From Paramesorhizobium deserti (lineage in GTDB: Bacteria; Pseudomonadota; Alphaproteobacteria; Rhizobiales; Rhizobiaceae): DNA of 64,000 nucleotides. Location of the stretch: NCBI RefSeq assembly GCF_001558695.1, contig NZ_LNTU01000038.1, positions 248,001 through 312,000 on the forward strand, given 5' to 3'. The notes beneath the pieces were generated by a model. It saw only the letters and a list, made by a program, of their open reading frames with translations. It was not told the DNA's origin and did not search any database. The translations under genes and the position numbers were made by a program. Shown in pieces: positions 27,997 through 36,557 of this stretch (its first letter is position 1; the number at the start of each line of letters is the position of its first letter).

Positions 27997-29148
27997 TCAA
28001 CCGCCCTTGACCGATCCCGCCAGAAGGCCGCGGACCAGGAAGCGCTGGAGACTGAAGAAGACGATCAGCGGAACGATGATCGTGATGAAGGCGGAGGCAG
28101 TGAGGATTTCCCAATTGCCGCCGCGCGATCCCAGGAGATTGACGAGGCGCCCGGTCAGCACCAGCTGGTCGTCGCGCGAACCCAGGAAGACGAGGGCGAC
28201 GAGCAGATCGTTCCACGTCCACAGGAACTGGAAGATCGCGAAGGAGGCGAGCGCCGGGAAGGACAAGGGCAGCACGATCTTGACGAAGATGTCGAAATCG
28301 CTGGCGCCATCGACGCGCGCAGATTCCATGATTTCCCTGGGAAGACCCGCAATGTAGTTGCGAAGGAGATAGATGGCGAGCGGCAGGCCGAAGCCTGTAT
28401 GAGCGAGCCAGATGCCGAGATAGCCCTTGGGCGATACGCCGAACTGCGCCCCGATGTCGTTATAGAGCCGGAGGAGCGGAATGAGCGACATCTGCAGCGG
28501 TACGACGAGAAGGCCGACCACCAGCGCGATGAGAAGCGCCCGGCCGGGAAATTTCATCCAGGCGAGCGCATAAGCCGCGAAAGCCGCGATCAGGATCGGG
28601 ATGACGGTGGAGGGGATCGCCACCGTCAGCGAGTTGATGAAGGACTGGCCAAGGCCCTGGGCGCTCAGCACTTCGCGATAATTGTCGAGCGTGAACTGCG
28701 GCGGCACGGAGGTGGTGTAGAAGATACGCTCGCCGCGCCGTCCCTTCATCGGTTCGGCGGAGGAGATGGTGAAATCGCCGTTTTCCGCCACCGTCATGGT
28801 CACTCCGTCGGACAAGGTCGCGGTCTCTCCAGCCTCGAACTCATCAGGCGTTTGCACGGAATTGCCAAAGGCGGACACGGTGCCGGTGCCGCCGTCGAAG
28901 ACATTGCCGGTAATGACATAACGGCCGTTCTGCTCGACCTGGGTATCGGGCGCCGGCGCGCGGTAGACCGCGTTCTGCTTGGACGGCGCCAAGGCCGTCC
29001 ACCATCCGGAAACCGCGATCTGGTCCTTGTCGCGTAAGGAGGAGATCAGCAGGCCGGCCGTGGGCAGGGTCCAAAGGACGACGAGGAAGAGAACCGTGAG
29101 ATGGACCACGAAGGTGAGGGGCGAGCGGCGTGAGGAAGACCCGATCAT
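27997..29148 (-). CDS. aglG: Alpha-glucoside ABC transporter permease AglG
   Basis: A 383-residue MalG-type permease. Helix 1 is at about 10-35; the other five are at about 165-375, with the EAA loop NYIAGLPREIMESARVDGA that docks on AglK. Between helix 1 and helix 2 (about residues 40-155) lies a soluble, Gly/Thr-rich, probably beta-sheet segment (VEQNGRYVITGNVFDGGTG), which makes the protein about 100 residues longer than ordinary MalG-type subunits; this length is also seen in known AglG. The start lies 1 bp after the aglF stop. Confidence 0.93.
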   Translation of the reverse strand: MIGSSSRRSPLTFVVHLTVLFLVVLWTLPTAGLLISSLRDKDQIAVSGWWTALAPSKQNAVYRAPAPDTQVEQNGRYVITGNVFDGGTGTVSAFGNSVQTPDEFEAGETATLSDGVTMTVAENGDFTISSAEPMKGRRGERIFYTTSVPPQFTLDNYREVLSAQGLGQSFINSLTVAIPSTVIPILIAAFAAYALAWMKFPGRALLIALVVGLLVVPLQMSLIPLLRLYNDIGAQFGVSPKGYLGIWLAHTGFGLPLAIYLLRNYIAGLPREIMESARVDGASDFDIFVKIVLPLSFPALASFAIFQFLWTWNDLLVALVFLGSRDDQLVLTGRLVNLLGSRGGNWEILTASAFITIIVPLIVFFSLQRFLVRGLLAGSVKGG

Positions 29149-29149
29149 C

Positions 29150-30160
29150 TCAGCGTCCCTCCATCTCTTTGGCGGCGTTGCGGATATTCCAGACCATGAT
29201 CGGGATGACCAGGATCATGATAATCATGGCAATGGTGGCGCCGCGGCCGAAATCGCCGCCGCCGCGGAACATCCAGTTGAACATCAGATTGGCGAGCACC
29301 TGCGTGTTCCACTGGCCGTTGGTCATCGCCAGCACGATATCGAAGACCTTGAGAACCAAGATGGTGATGGTGGTCCAGACCACGGCGATCGTGGCCCAGA
29401 TCTGCGGCACCATGATCTTAAAGAAAATCTGGAGACCGCTGGCGCCGTCGATGACCGCCGCCTCGATGGTTTCCTCGGGGATTCCGCGCAGCGCCGCCGA
29501 CAGGATCACCATGGCGAAGCCGGTCTGGATCCAGATGAGGATGACCATGAGGAAGACGTTGTTCCAGAAAGGCAGGGTGATCCAGGCTTCCGGCGTGCCG
29601 CCGAAATAAGTGACGATGGCGTTGAGGATGCCGATCTGCTCGGTTCCTTGCGGGCGGTAATCATAGACGAATTTCCAGATCACCGACGCACCCACGAAGG
29701 AGATCGCCATCGGCATGAAGATCAGGGACTTGGCGATATTGCCCCACCATATCCGGTCGGTCAGCGCGGCGATGATCAGGCCGAAAAAGGTGGTCGCCGC
29801 CGGCACGATGAGGAGCCAGAGAAAATTGTTGAAAATCGATTGGCGGAACTCGCCGTCGCCAGCCATCCAGCGGTAATTGCCTAGACCGACGAACTGCTGT
29901 CCGTCCTTGCCATGGAAGCTGAGCCAGGCGGATTCGATGACGGGATAAACCAGATAGACGGTCAGTGCGAGGAGTGCGGGGGCGAGGAACAGCCATGGTC
30001 TGATCATGTTGCTTCTGCGCAGATTGCGTGAAGCGGCGGCGCCGCTGCGGCCCTTTGAAGGGAAAATCCAGTCCAGCGCCCAGTTGCTGGCGATGAAATA
30101 GATCGCACAGCCGGCGACCCCGATGATCATGGTGAACAGGGCAAAAAGAAGCTGCTGCAT
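29150..30160 (-). CDS. aglF: Alpha-glucoside ABC transporter permease AglF
   Basis: A 336-residue MalF-type permease with an extra N-terminal helix (about 3-25) followed by the usual six membrane segments. The EAA motif is in ALRGIPEETIEAAVIDGASG, the contact site for AglK. It pairs with AglG to form the channel. ATG 30160 follows GGGGGAGGAATCCG. The 188 bp separating it from aglE contain a RIME-like palindromic element, the only long gap inside the operon. Confidence 0.93.
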   Translation of the reverse strand: MQQLLFALFTMIIGVAGCAIYFIASNWALDWIFPSKGRSGAAASRNLRRSNMIRPWLFLAPALLALTVYLVYPVIESAWLSFHGKDGQQFVGLGNYRWMAGDGEFRQSIFNNFLWLLIVPAATTFFGLIIAALTDRIWWGNIAKSLIFMPMAISFVGASVIWKFVYDYRPQGTEQIGILNAIVTYFGGTPEAWITLPFWNNVFLMVILIWIQTGFAMVILSAALRGIPEETIEAAVIDGASGLQIFFKIMVPQIWATIAVVWTTITILVLKVFDIVLAMTNGQWNTQVLANLMFNWMFRGGGDFGRGATIAMIIMILVIPIMVWNIRNAAKEMEGR

Positions 30161-30208
30161 TCGGATTCCTCCCCCGGGTTGATTACGCTGGACGGCGGTC
30201 TTGAAAGC

Positions 30209-30337
30209 CTCTCACCGGTTCTTCGGGCGACCTCTCCCCCGCAAGCGAAGGTGAGGAGACGCAGCGGCAATGCTTGGCGCCTCTCTTCTCCCCCACGACG
30301 TGAGGGAGAAGTGGCGAGTGTAGCGGGCCGGTGAGAG
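30209..30337 (-). repeat. RIME-like palindromic element between aglE and aglF
   Basis: Bounded by a perfect 10-bp inverted repeat, CTCTCACCGG (30209-30218) and CCGGTGAGAG (30328-30337). An internal hairpin CTTCTCCC...GGGAGAAG is at 30285-30311. It shares the TCTCCC/GGGAGA plus GTGGCGAG-type core with elements at 20187-20360 and 34601-34683. Confidence 0.75.
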
Positions 30338-30348
30338 CAGCTTGGCTC

Positions 30349-31707
30349 CTACTTGATGGCATCCCAGGCTGTCTGCGCTTCCTTGGCCGCATCCTCGGCG
30401 GACTTGCCGCCGACAAAGTCGACCATGGCAGTCCAGAAGGCGCCTGCGCCGATCTTGCCTGGCATCAGGTCCGAACCGTCAAAACGGAAGGTGGTGGCCT
30501 CCGCCAGGATCTGGCCCTGCTTTTTCAGGATATCATTGGCATAGGTATCAGGATTGACGGCCTTGTAGGGCGTGAGAAAGCCCGATTGCGCCATCCACAC
30601 CTCATGTGCGATCGGCGTCTTCAGGAACTCGATGAAGGCCTGCGCGGCGGGGCTGTCCTTGGTAATCATGGCGAGCGTGCCGGCGCCCAAGACCGGCTTG
30701 CCCAACTCCGGCTTGCTCGCATAGGGCGGGAAATAGAAGAAATCGGCATCCACGCCCAGTTCCGTCCCCTGCGGGAAGAAGGATGAGATGAACTGCGCCT
30801 GATGGTGCATGTAGCATTTCGGCGGCAGCGAGAAGAGACCGTCAGGGCTTTCTCGGAAATCGGTCGTCGCGACCGCGGCGGTGCCGCCGGCGACGAATTT
30901 CGGATTTTTGGCGAACCAGCCGAACTCATCGATGGCATTGACCACCGCAGGGTCGGTAAAGGGTATTTCGTTGGTTACCCATTTATCATAGGTCTCCGGC
31001 GACGCGGTGCGCAACATCAGATCCTCGACCCAATCGGTGGCGGGCCAGCCGGTGGCGCCGCCCGAGCCGAGACCGATACACCATGGCGTGCCGCCATCGG
31101 CGACGATCTTCTCTGTCAATGCCTTCAGATCCTCCATGGTCTGGGGGATCTCGTAGCCCGCGTCCTCGAAATTCTCCGGCGAATACCAGACGAGCGATTT
31201 CACGTCGGCCTTGTAGGGGAAGGCGTAGAAATGCTCTTCGCCATCCTTGCCCTTGTAATTGCCGAGCTGCACCCAGGAATCGCCGGCTGCATAGTTATCA
31301 AGGACGAACTTCTTCGTGTCTTCGCCGAGCGGAGTGAGCAGCCCCTTGGACGCGAGATCGGCGATGAGGCCGGGCTGCGGCAGGATGGCGATATTGGGTG
31401 GACTGCCGGCCTGGGTGTCGATGACGATCTGCTGTTCGTAATTCTCCGAGGACGAATATTCGAGCTTGGCGCCGGTGGCGTCCTCGAAATAGGCGGCGAG
31501 GGACTTGAACAATGTTTCGTCCTCGCCGCGCCAGGGGCCGAACACCGTCAGGGTCTGGCCGCTCAGATCATGGCCGGCCTTGAAATCCTCATAGCTCTTC
31601 CAGTTGAAGCGCGCGTCCTCGCCCGGCTTGAACTTCAGATCCGCGGCCTGGGCAAAGGTGGCGCATAGCGCAGCCACCGCAACGCCCAAAAGAAATGTCC
31701 TTCGCAT
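30349..31707 (-). CDS. aglE: Alpha-glucoside ABC transporter substrate-binding protein
   Basis: A 452-residue periplasmic binding protein, first gene of the agl operon. Signal peptide MRRTFLLGVAVAALCATFAQ ends after AQA (about residue 21). Mature features are typical of CUT1 proteins: GQTLTVFGPWRGEDETLFKS, FPYKADVKSLVWYSPENF and the C-terminal AAKEAQTAWDAIK. It captures alpha-glucosides such as sucrose, maltose or trehalose for AglFGK (known for the family). ATG 31707 is chosen for the CAGGGAGGATATTCG ribosome binding site; the longer frame from 31794 crosses an operator. Confidence 0.93.
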   Translation of the reverse strand: MRRTFLLGVAVAALCATFAQAADLKFKPGEDARFNWKSYEDFKAGHDLSGQTLTVFGPWRGEDETLFKSLAAYFEDATGAKLEYSSSENYEQQIVIDTQAGSPPNIAILPQPGLIADLASKGLLTPLGEDTKKFVLDNYAAGDSWVQLGNYKGKDGEEHFYAFPYKADVKSLVWYSPENFEDAGYEIPQTMEDLKALTEKIVADGGTPWCIGLGSGGATGWPATDWVEDLMLRTASPETYDKWVTNEIPFTDPAVVNAIDEFGWFAKNPKFVAGGTAAVATTDFRESPDGLFSLPPKCYMHHQAQFISSFFPQGTELGVDADFFYFPPYASKPELGKPVLGAGTLAMITKDSPAAQAFIEFLKTPIAHEVWMAQSGFLTPYKAVNPDTYANDILKKQGQILAEATTFRFDGSDLMPGKIGAGAFWTAMVDFVGGKSAEDAAKEAQTAWDAIK

Positions 31708-31791
31708 CGAATATCCTCCCTGCCTCGATCGAACACGGTCAGCACTACTGGAACGGTCTTCAAGCAGACACGGCGAACCAGCCATGTCACT

Positions 31792-31803
31792 CAAAGCGCT
31801 TTG
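31792..31803. promoter_or_regulatory. AglR operator 1
   Basis: CAAAGCGCTTTG, a perfect 12-bp palindrome with the central CG typical of LacI-family operators, 85 bp upstream of the aglE start. An identical copy is at 31999-32010. Confidence 0.75.
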
Positions 31804-31998
31804 GTCGAACTGAGGACATATCGCCTGCAGCCAAGAGTCAAGGAAAAACTGATGGTTATGAGAAAGAACATCTCATTTGCTGCGCTGCAGCACAAATTTT
31901 GGGAACAAGTTTCTGCATTTTCCGCTTTCATTTGAAATGGGGCTGTAGTTTTATAAACGGAGGAGAGGGCTGAAAACCCATAAGAATGGACGCTTTTC

Positions 31999-32010
31999 CA
32001 AAGCGCTTTG
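31999..32010. promoter_or_regulatory. AglR operator 2
   Basis: A second exact CAAAGCGCTTTG, 17 bp before the aglR start codon, placed for autoregulation and for looping with operator 1. Confidence 0.75.
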
Positions 32011-32026
32011 AATCGGGGTAACCATC

Positions 32027-33091
32027 TTGAACCTCAAGGAACTGGCAAGGCTGCTCGATCTCTCGCAGACAACGGTGAGCCGTGCCCTCAACGGCTATCC
32101 CGAGGTAAACGAGGCGACGAGGCAGCGTGTGCTTGCCGCGGTGAAAACCACGGGCTATCGCCCTAACCGGGCGGCACAGCGCCTGGCGACGGGCAAGGCC
32201 GGATCGATCGGTCTTGTCATGCCGACGGGAACCGGAGATGGTACGGATCTGCATTTTGCCGAATTCCTCTCCGGCCTTGGTGAAAGTGCCGAGATACGGG
32301 ACGTGCAGCTTGTCATCGACCCGAGCCGCGTTGGAAATGAGGTTGCTGCATTCCAGCGGCTTGCGGCGAGCGGCACGGTCGACGCCTTGTCTCTTTCTTA
32401 TGTGCGCTCCAGCGATCCCCGGATCGAGGTGCTTAAATCGCTGAAACTGCCGTTCCTCGTCCATGGGCGGCATGTTGGTTCCGAGCCCGATTATCCCTTC
32501 ATGGATATCGACAACAAGGGTGCTTTTCGCGATGCGGCGCGCCTTCTCATGCAACTGGGCCATAGGTATATCGCACTGCTCAATGGTCCGGCCGAACTGA
32601 GCTTCGCCGTCTGTCGTCGCGAGGGCGCGTTCGAAGCGCTTGCCGATCACGGCGTCGCGCTGGAGGAAAGGCTCTGCCAGCACAGTGCGATGACGGAGGA
32701 GAACGGCTATCGCGGCATGATGCGGTTTCTCGACATGCAGGAGCCGCCGACCGCCGTTCTGTGCTCGAGCATCGTGCTGGCGCTTGGCGCGACGAGGGCG
32801 ATCCATCAGAGCGGACTGCAGATAGGTCGTGACATCTCGATCATCGCCCACGACGATGTCTTTCCCTATTTGAAGCCGGAGAATTTTTCGACGCCGCTGA
32901 CGACGACGACGTCATCGATCCGCGCGGCCGGCGCCCGCATAGCGGAGCGTCTTATCGATGAAGTCGCGGGGCGCAAGGGTATGCCACAACAGGAGATCTG
33001 GAAGGCCGATCTCATCGTGCGGGCCTCGACCGGCCCGGTTCCTGCCCGCAGGCGCCGGGGAACAAAACGACACATCGAAGCTGCTGAGTAG
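32027..33091 (+). CDS. aglR: LacI-family repressor of the agl operon
   Basis: A 354-residue LacI-type regulator. The DNA-binding headpiece is at 1-50 (NLKELARLLDLSQTTVSRALNGYPEVN) with the hinge GYRPNRAAQRLATGKAGSIG, followed by a periplasmic-binding-protein-like effector domain to about residue 335. It begins at TTG 32027; no ATG is available in the conserved N-terminus and GGGG stands upstream. It is divergent from aglE, with two identical CAAAGCGCTTTG operators between them. Repression relieved by an alpha-glucoside is known for S. meliloti AglR and inferred here. Confidence 0.92.
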   Translation: MNLKELARLLDLSQTTVSRALNGYPEVNEATRQRVLAAVKTTGYRPNRAAQRLATGKAGSIGLVMPTGTGDGTDLHFAEFLSGLGESAEIRDVQLVIDPSRVGNEVAAFQRLAASGTVDALSLSYVRSSDPRIEVLKSLKLPFLVHGRHVGSEPDYPFMDIDNKGAFRDAARLLMQLGHRYIALLNGPAELSFAVCRREGAFEALADHGVALEERLCQHSAMTEENGYRGMMRFLDMQEPPTAVLCSSIVLALGATRAIHQSGLQIGRDISIIAHDDVFPYLKPENFSTPLTTTTSSIRAAGARIAERLIDEVAGRKGMPQQEIWKADLIVRASTGPVPARRRRGTKRHIEAAE

Positions 33092-33135
33092 ATTCCACGG
33101 AGTCGGGCGGCGGCGCGAGGTCATTTGTCTTTTGG

Positions 33136-33155
33136 ATCTGTAACGTTTCAGATTG
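33136..33155. promoter_or_regulatory. LacI-type operator, distal copy (beta-mannoside operon)
   Basis: ATCTGTAACGTTTCAGATTG. Its first 18 bases form a dyad (ATCTG/CAGAT, central AACGTT) with one mismatched pair. An exact 20-bp copy lies at 33302-33321. Confidence 0.7.
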
Positions 33156-33301
33156 ATCTCTAGCCAGGGTCCGGCAGTCAACGGTCACATCGCCTGTGGA
33201 TGCAAATCTCAATATATTCAATCGGTTGATTTGAAATTGAATCTCAATCATTTCTTTCCGCGGAATAGGGGCTTGCATAAGAAATCATTTTCAATACGAT
33301 C

Positions 33302-33321
33302 ATCTGTAACGTTTCAGATTG
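33302..33321. promoter_or_regulatory. LacI-type operator, proximal copy (beta-mannoside operon)
   Basis: The second exact ATCTGTAACGTTTCAGATTG, ending 12 bp before the start codon at 33334 and abutting the ribosome binding site GGGAGG. The 166-bp centre spacing is about 16 helical turns, suitable for DNA looping. The most likely binder is the LacI protein at 43768-44790, but this is inference. Confidence 0.7.
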
Positions 33322-33333
33322 GGAGGATATCAG

Positions 33334-34575
33334 ATGCGTTATGGTTTGATTGCGGCTCTGTCCGCCTCGGTTGCCTTTGCGGGTGTTTCGCTTGCTGGAG
33401 CGGCCGATCTCGAGGTCACCCATTGGTGGACGTCGGGCGGGGAGGCAGCGGCGGCGAAGGTGCTTGCCGAGGAGTTCGACAAGCTGGGCGGTGACAAATG
33501 GGTGGACGGCGCGATTGCCGGCAGCGGCAGCACGGCGCGTCCGATCATCGTCAGCCGCATTCTGGGCGGCAACCCAATGGGCGCCACCCAGCTCAACCAT
33601 GGCCGTCAGGCGGAGGAGCTGGTGCAGGCGGGCCTGATGACCGACCTCACGGAGCTTGCGGAAAAAGAGGGTTGGGCGAATTTCATTCGTCCCAAGAGCC
33701 TGCTGGATTCCTGCACCTTCGAGGACAAGATCTATTGCGCTCCTGTCAATATCCACTCCTGGGAGTGGATGTGGACCAATCCCGATGCCTTCAAGGAGGC
33801 GGGTGTGGAGCCGCCTAAGAACTGGGAAGAGTTTGTCGCCGCCGCTCCCAAGCTCAAGGAAAAGGGCATAACGCCGCTGGCGACCGGCGATGGCTGGCAG
33901 GTGAACGGTATCTTTACCGTCCTGACGGCCGCCCTTGGCGGCAAGGACCTTTATCTCAAGGTCAATAAGGACAAGGACGGCGAAGCCGCGCGAGGGCCGG
34001 AGATGAAGAAGGTCATCCAGGCATTGGCCGATGCGCGCTCGATGGCCGATCCCGGCTATGTCGGCCGCTCCTGGAACGAAGCCACCAACATGGTGATGAC
34101 GGGCAAGGCTGGCGGTCAGATCATGGGCGACTGGGCGCAGGGTGAATTCAGCACCGCCGGCAAGGTCGCTGGTAAGGATTATGACTGTCTCCCTGGGCTG
34201 GGCGACCATGCTCTGCTTGATACCGGTGGCGATGCTTTCTATTTCCCCAAGAACAGCAATCCCGAGGTCACCAAGGCGCAGATGAAGCTCGCCAGCATGC
34301 TGGTTTCGAAGCAGACGCAGGTTGCCTTCAATCTCGCAAAAGGATCGCTGCCGGTCCGCGGCGATATCGATATGGCGAGTGCCAATGCCTGCATGAAGAA
34401 AGGCATCGAGATTCTCAACAATCCCGAAAACATCATTCCTTCCACTGATCAGCTGCGCGCCCCGGACACGCAGGGACAGATTGAAGGGTTGGCGGCCGAG
34501 TTCTTCTCCAACCCTGACATGAGCGTGGAGGATATGCAGGAGCGCTTCGCCGAGATCGTTGAGTCTGCGTATTGA
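33334..34575 (+). CDS. CUT1 ABC transporter sugar-binding protein (probable beta-mannoside uptake)
   Basis: A 413-residue periplasmic binding protein: signal peptide MRYGLIAALSASVAFAGVSL (cleavage about residue 23, after AGA or GAA), then LEVTHWWTSGGEAAAAKVLA, typical of glucose/mannose-type group 1 sugar binders, and APVNIHSWEWMWTNPDAF. It is the first gene of an operon with two permeases, an ATPase and a GH2 beta-mannosidase, so a beta-mannoside or manno-oligosaccharide is the expected ligand. The start ATG 33334 follows GGGAGGATATCAG. A RIME-like element separates it from the first permease gene. Confidence 0.92.
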   Translation: MRYGLIAALSASVAFAGVSLAGAADLEVTHWWTSGGEAAAAKVLAEEFDKLGGDKWVDGAIAGSGSTARPIIVSRILGGNPMGATQLNHGRQAEELVQAGLMTDLTELAEKEGWANFIRPKSLLDSCTFEDKIYCAPVNIHSWEWMWTNPDAFKEAGVEPPKNWEEFVAAAPKLKEKGITPLATGDGWQVNGIFTVLTAALGGKDLYLKVNKDKDGEAARGPEMKKVIQALADARSMADPGYVGRSWNEATNMVMTGKAGGQIMGDWAQGEFSTAGKVAGKDYDCLPGLGDHALLDTGGDAFYFPKNSNPEVTKAQMKLASMLVSKQTQVAFNLAKGSLPVRGDIDMASANACMKKGIEILNNPENIIPSTDQLRAPDTQGQIEGLAAEFFSNPDMSVEDMQERFAEIVESAY

Positions 34576-34600
34576 GGACAGGCTGTAGGCGCCCATGTTC

Positions 34601-34683
34601 CACCCCTTATCCGGCCACTTCGCTGCTACCTTCTCCTCCAAGGGGAGAAGGTGGCGGAGCAAAGCGAGGTCGGATGAGGGGTG
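34601..34683 (+). repeat. RIME-like palindromic element between binding-protein and permease genes
   Basis: Outer stem CACCCCTTATCCG / CGGATGAGGGGTG (34601-34613 and 34671-34683, one wobble). An inner hairpin ACCTTCTCC...GGAGAAGGT forms an 11-bp stem when extended, and ACTTCGCT/AGCGAGGT makes a third pairing. This is the cleanest RIME-type structure in the window. Confidence 0.85.
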
Positions 34684-34738
34684 CTGAGCGACGTGGCCGG
34701 GCGAGGGGATGCCTGCGCTTTTTAAGGAGAGGCCATTG

Positions 34739-35635
34739 ATGGCTGGTGACAGAAAACCGCTCGGACTTTTCCGCAATCTCAACGCCAAGATTGCCGCGCT
34801 TCCGATGATCGCGACCGTGCTCGTCGTCTTCATCGGCTGCACGCTGTGGACGGTCGTTTATTCCTTCACCTCGTCGCGTTCGCTGCCGATGCTGAACTTC
34901 GTCGGCATCGACCAGTATACACGGCTATTCAAGTCATCGCGCTGGATGGTTTCGGTCGAGAACATCGCGATCTACGGCTGTCTGTCGCTGGTCTTTTCCA
35001 TCGTTGTCGGCTTCATCCTTGCCGTCTTCATGGACCAGAAGATCCGCTTTGAGAACACGTTCCGCACAATCTTTCTCTATCCCTTCGCGCTGTCCTTCAT
35101 CGTCACCGGTCTCGTCTGGCAGTGGATCCTTAATCCGCTCGGCATCGAGAAGGTGGTGCGCGATCTGGGCTTCGAGAGCTTCAACCTTCCCCTGCTGACC
35201 GATCGCAGCCTCGTCATCTACGCCATCGTTATCGCCGGGCTCTGGCAGGGGACAGGCCTCGTCATGGCGCTGATGCTGGCTGGTCTGCGCAATATCGACG
35301 AGGAAATCTGGAAGGCGGCGCGTGTCGACGGCATTCCAACCTGGAAAACCTATGTCTTCGTCATCATCCCGATGATGCGCCCGGTCTTCGTCACCACGCT
35401 GGTGCTGATCGCGACCGGCATCGTCAAGCTCTATGACCTCGTTGTCGCCATGACCAATGGCGGCCCGGGCATCTCCTCGGAAGTACCGGCGAAATATGTC
35501 TACGACTTCATGTTCGCTTGGGCCAATCTCGGCCAGGGTCTCGCCGCGTCCACCGTCATGCTCACCACCGTGCTGATCATCCTCATTCCCTGGGCGATGC
35601 TCGAGTTCGGCGGCCGGAAAGGAAGGGCTGGATAA
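34739..35635 (+). CDS. CUT1 ABC transporter permease (MalF-type)
   Basis: A 298-residue inner-membrane permease with six hydrophobic segments and the EAA loop LRNIDEEIWKAARVDGIPTW. MIATVLVVFIGCTLWTVVYS is helix 1. ATG 34739 has AAGGAGAGGCCATTG upstream; an in-frame ATG at 34709 has no ribosome binding site. It partners the permease at 35637, 1 bp downstream. Confidence 0.92.
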   Translation: MAGDRKPLGLFRNLNAKIAALPMIATVLVVFIGCTLWTVVYSFTSSRSLPMLNFVGIDQYTRLFKSSRWMVSVENIAIYGCLSLVFSIVVGFILAVFMDQKIRFENTFRTIFLYPFALSFIVTGLVWQWILNPLGIEKVVRDLGFESFNLPLLTDRSLVIYAIVIAGLWQGTGLVMALMLAGLRNIDEEIWKAARVDGIPTWKTYVFVIIPMMRPVFVTTLVLIATGIVKLYDLVVAMTNGGPGISSEVPAKYVYDFMFAWANLGQGLAASTVMLTTVLIILIPWAMLEFGGRKGRAG

Positions 35636-35636
35636 G

Positions 35637-36557
35637 ATGGCGGAAGCAACGGCAATCCAGACACGTTCCCACGCCCATACGGAGCCTTGGGGCGCCAAGC
35701 CCAAACGCATGTTCGCGCCCTCGACCATCATGGTCTATGGCGTGCTGATCGTGGCGGCGCTTTATTACCTCCTGCCGCTTTACGTGATGGTCATGACATC
35801 GCTTAAAGGCATGCCCGAAATCCGTCTCGGCAACATCTTCGCACCGCCTGTTGAAGTCACCTTCGAACCCTGGGTAAAGGCGTGGAGCCAGGCCTGCACC
35901 GGGCTTTATTGCGAAGGCATCAGGACCGGCTTCTGGAATTCGGTGAAGATCACCTTCCCCAGCGTCATCGCCTCGATCCTGATCGCGTCGGTCAACGGTT
36001 ATGCGCTCTCCAACTGGAAATTCAGGGGCTCGGAAGTCTTCTTCACGATCCTGCTTTTCGGGGCGTTCATACCCTATCAGGTGATGCTCTACCCGCTTGT
36101 CATCATCACCCGAGAGCTCGGCATCTTCGGCACGCTCACCGGCGTCGTCGTCATCCATACGATCTTCGGCATGCCGATCCTCACCTTGCTTTTCCGTAAT
36201 TACTTCGCTTCGCTGCCGCCCGAGCTCTTCAAGGCCGCGCGGGTGGATGGCGCGGGTTTCTGGCGTATTTTCTTTCAGATCATGCTGCCCATGTCCCTGC
36301 CGATCTTCGTCGTCGCCATCATCCTCCAGGTAACCGGCATCTGGAACGACTTCCTGTTTGGCGTGATCTTCGCAGGCACACCGAATTTTCCGATGACGGT
36401 ACAGCTCAACAACATCGTGAACTCGGTTCAGGGCGTCAAGGAATACAACGTCAACATGGCCGCGACGATCCTCACGGGCGCGGTGCCGCTCCTCATCTAT
36501 TTTCTCTCGGGCCGCTATTTCGTTCGGGGTATCGCAGCCGGGGCGGTGAAGGGATAA
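35637..36557 (+). CDS. CUT1 ABC transporter permease (MalG-type)
   Basis: A 306-residue permease with six membrane segments, starting with a short cytoplasmic N-terminus and helix 1 at about 30-52 (MVYGVLIVAALYYLLPLYVM). The EAA loop is NYFASLPPELFKAARVDGAG; the C-terminal YFVRGIAAGAVKG is typical of MalG-like subunits. It overlaps the downstream ATPase start by one base (TAATG), so the two are translationally coupled. Confidence 0.93.
   Translation: MAEATAIQTRSHAHTEPWGAKPKRMFAPSTIMVYGVLIVAALYYLLPLYVMVMTSLKGMPEIRLGNIFAPPVEVTFEPWVKAWSQACTGLYCEGIRTGFWNSVKITFPSVIASILIASVNGYALSNWKFRGSEVFFTILLFGAFIPYQVMLYPLVIITRELGIFGTLTGVVVIHTIFGMPILTLLFRNYFASLPPELFKAARVDGAGFWRIFFQIMLPMSLPIFVVAIILQVTGIWNDFLFGVIFAGTPNFPMTVQLNNIVNSVQGVKEYNVNMAATILTGAVPLLIYFLSGRYFVRGIAAGAVKG

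Larger units (their letters stand above)
31708..32026. promoter_or_regulatory. Divergent aglE/aglR control region
   Basis: This 319 bp gap without a gene contains two copies of the palindrome CAAAGCGCTTTG, 207 bp apart, one on the aglE side and one directly before aglR. The rest is relatively AT-rich (31840-31980) and is where promoters for both directions are expected; no clear -35/-10 pair was seen. Confidence 0.7.
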
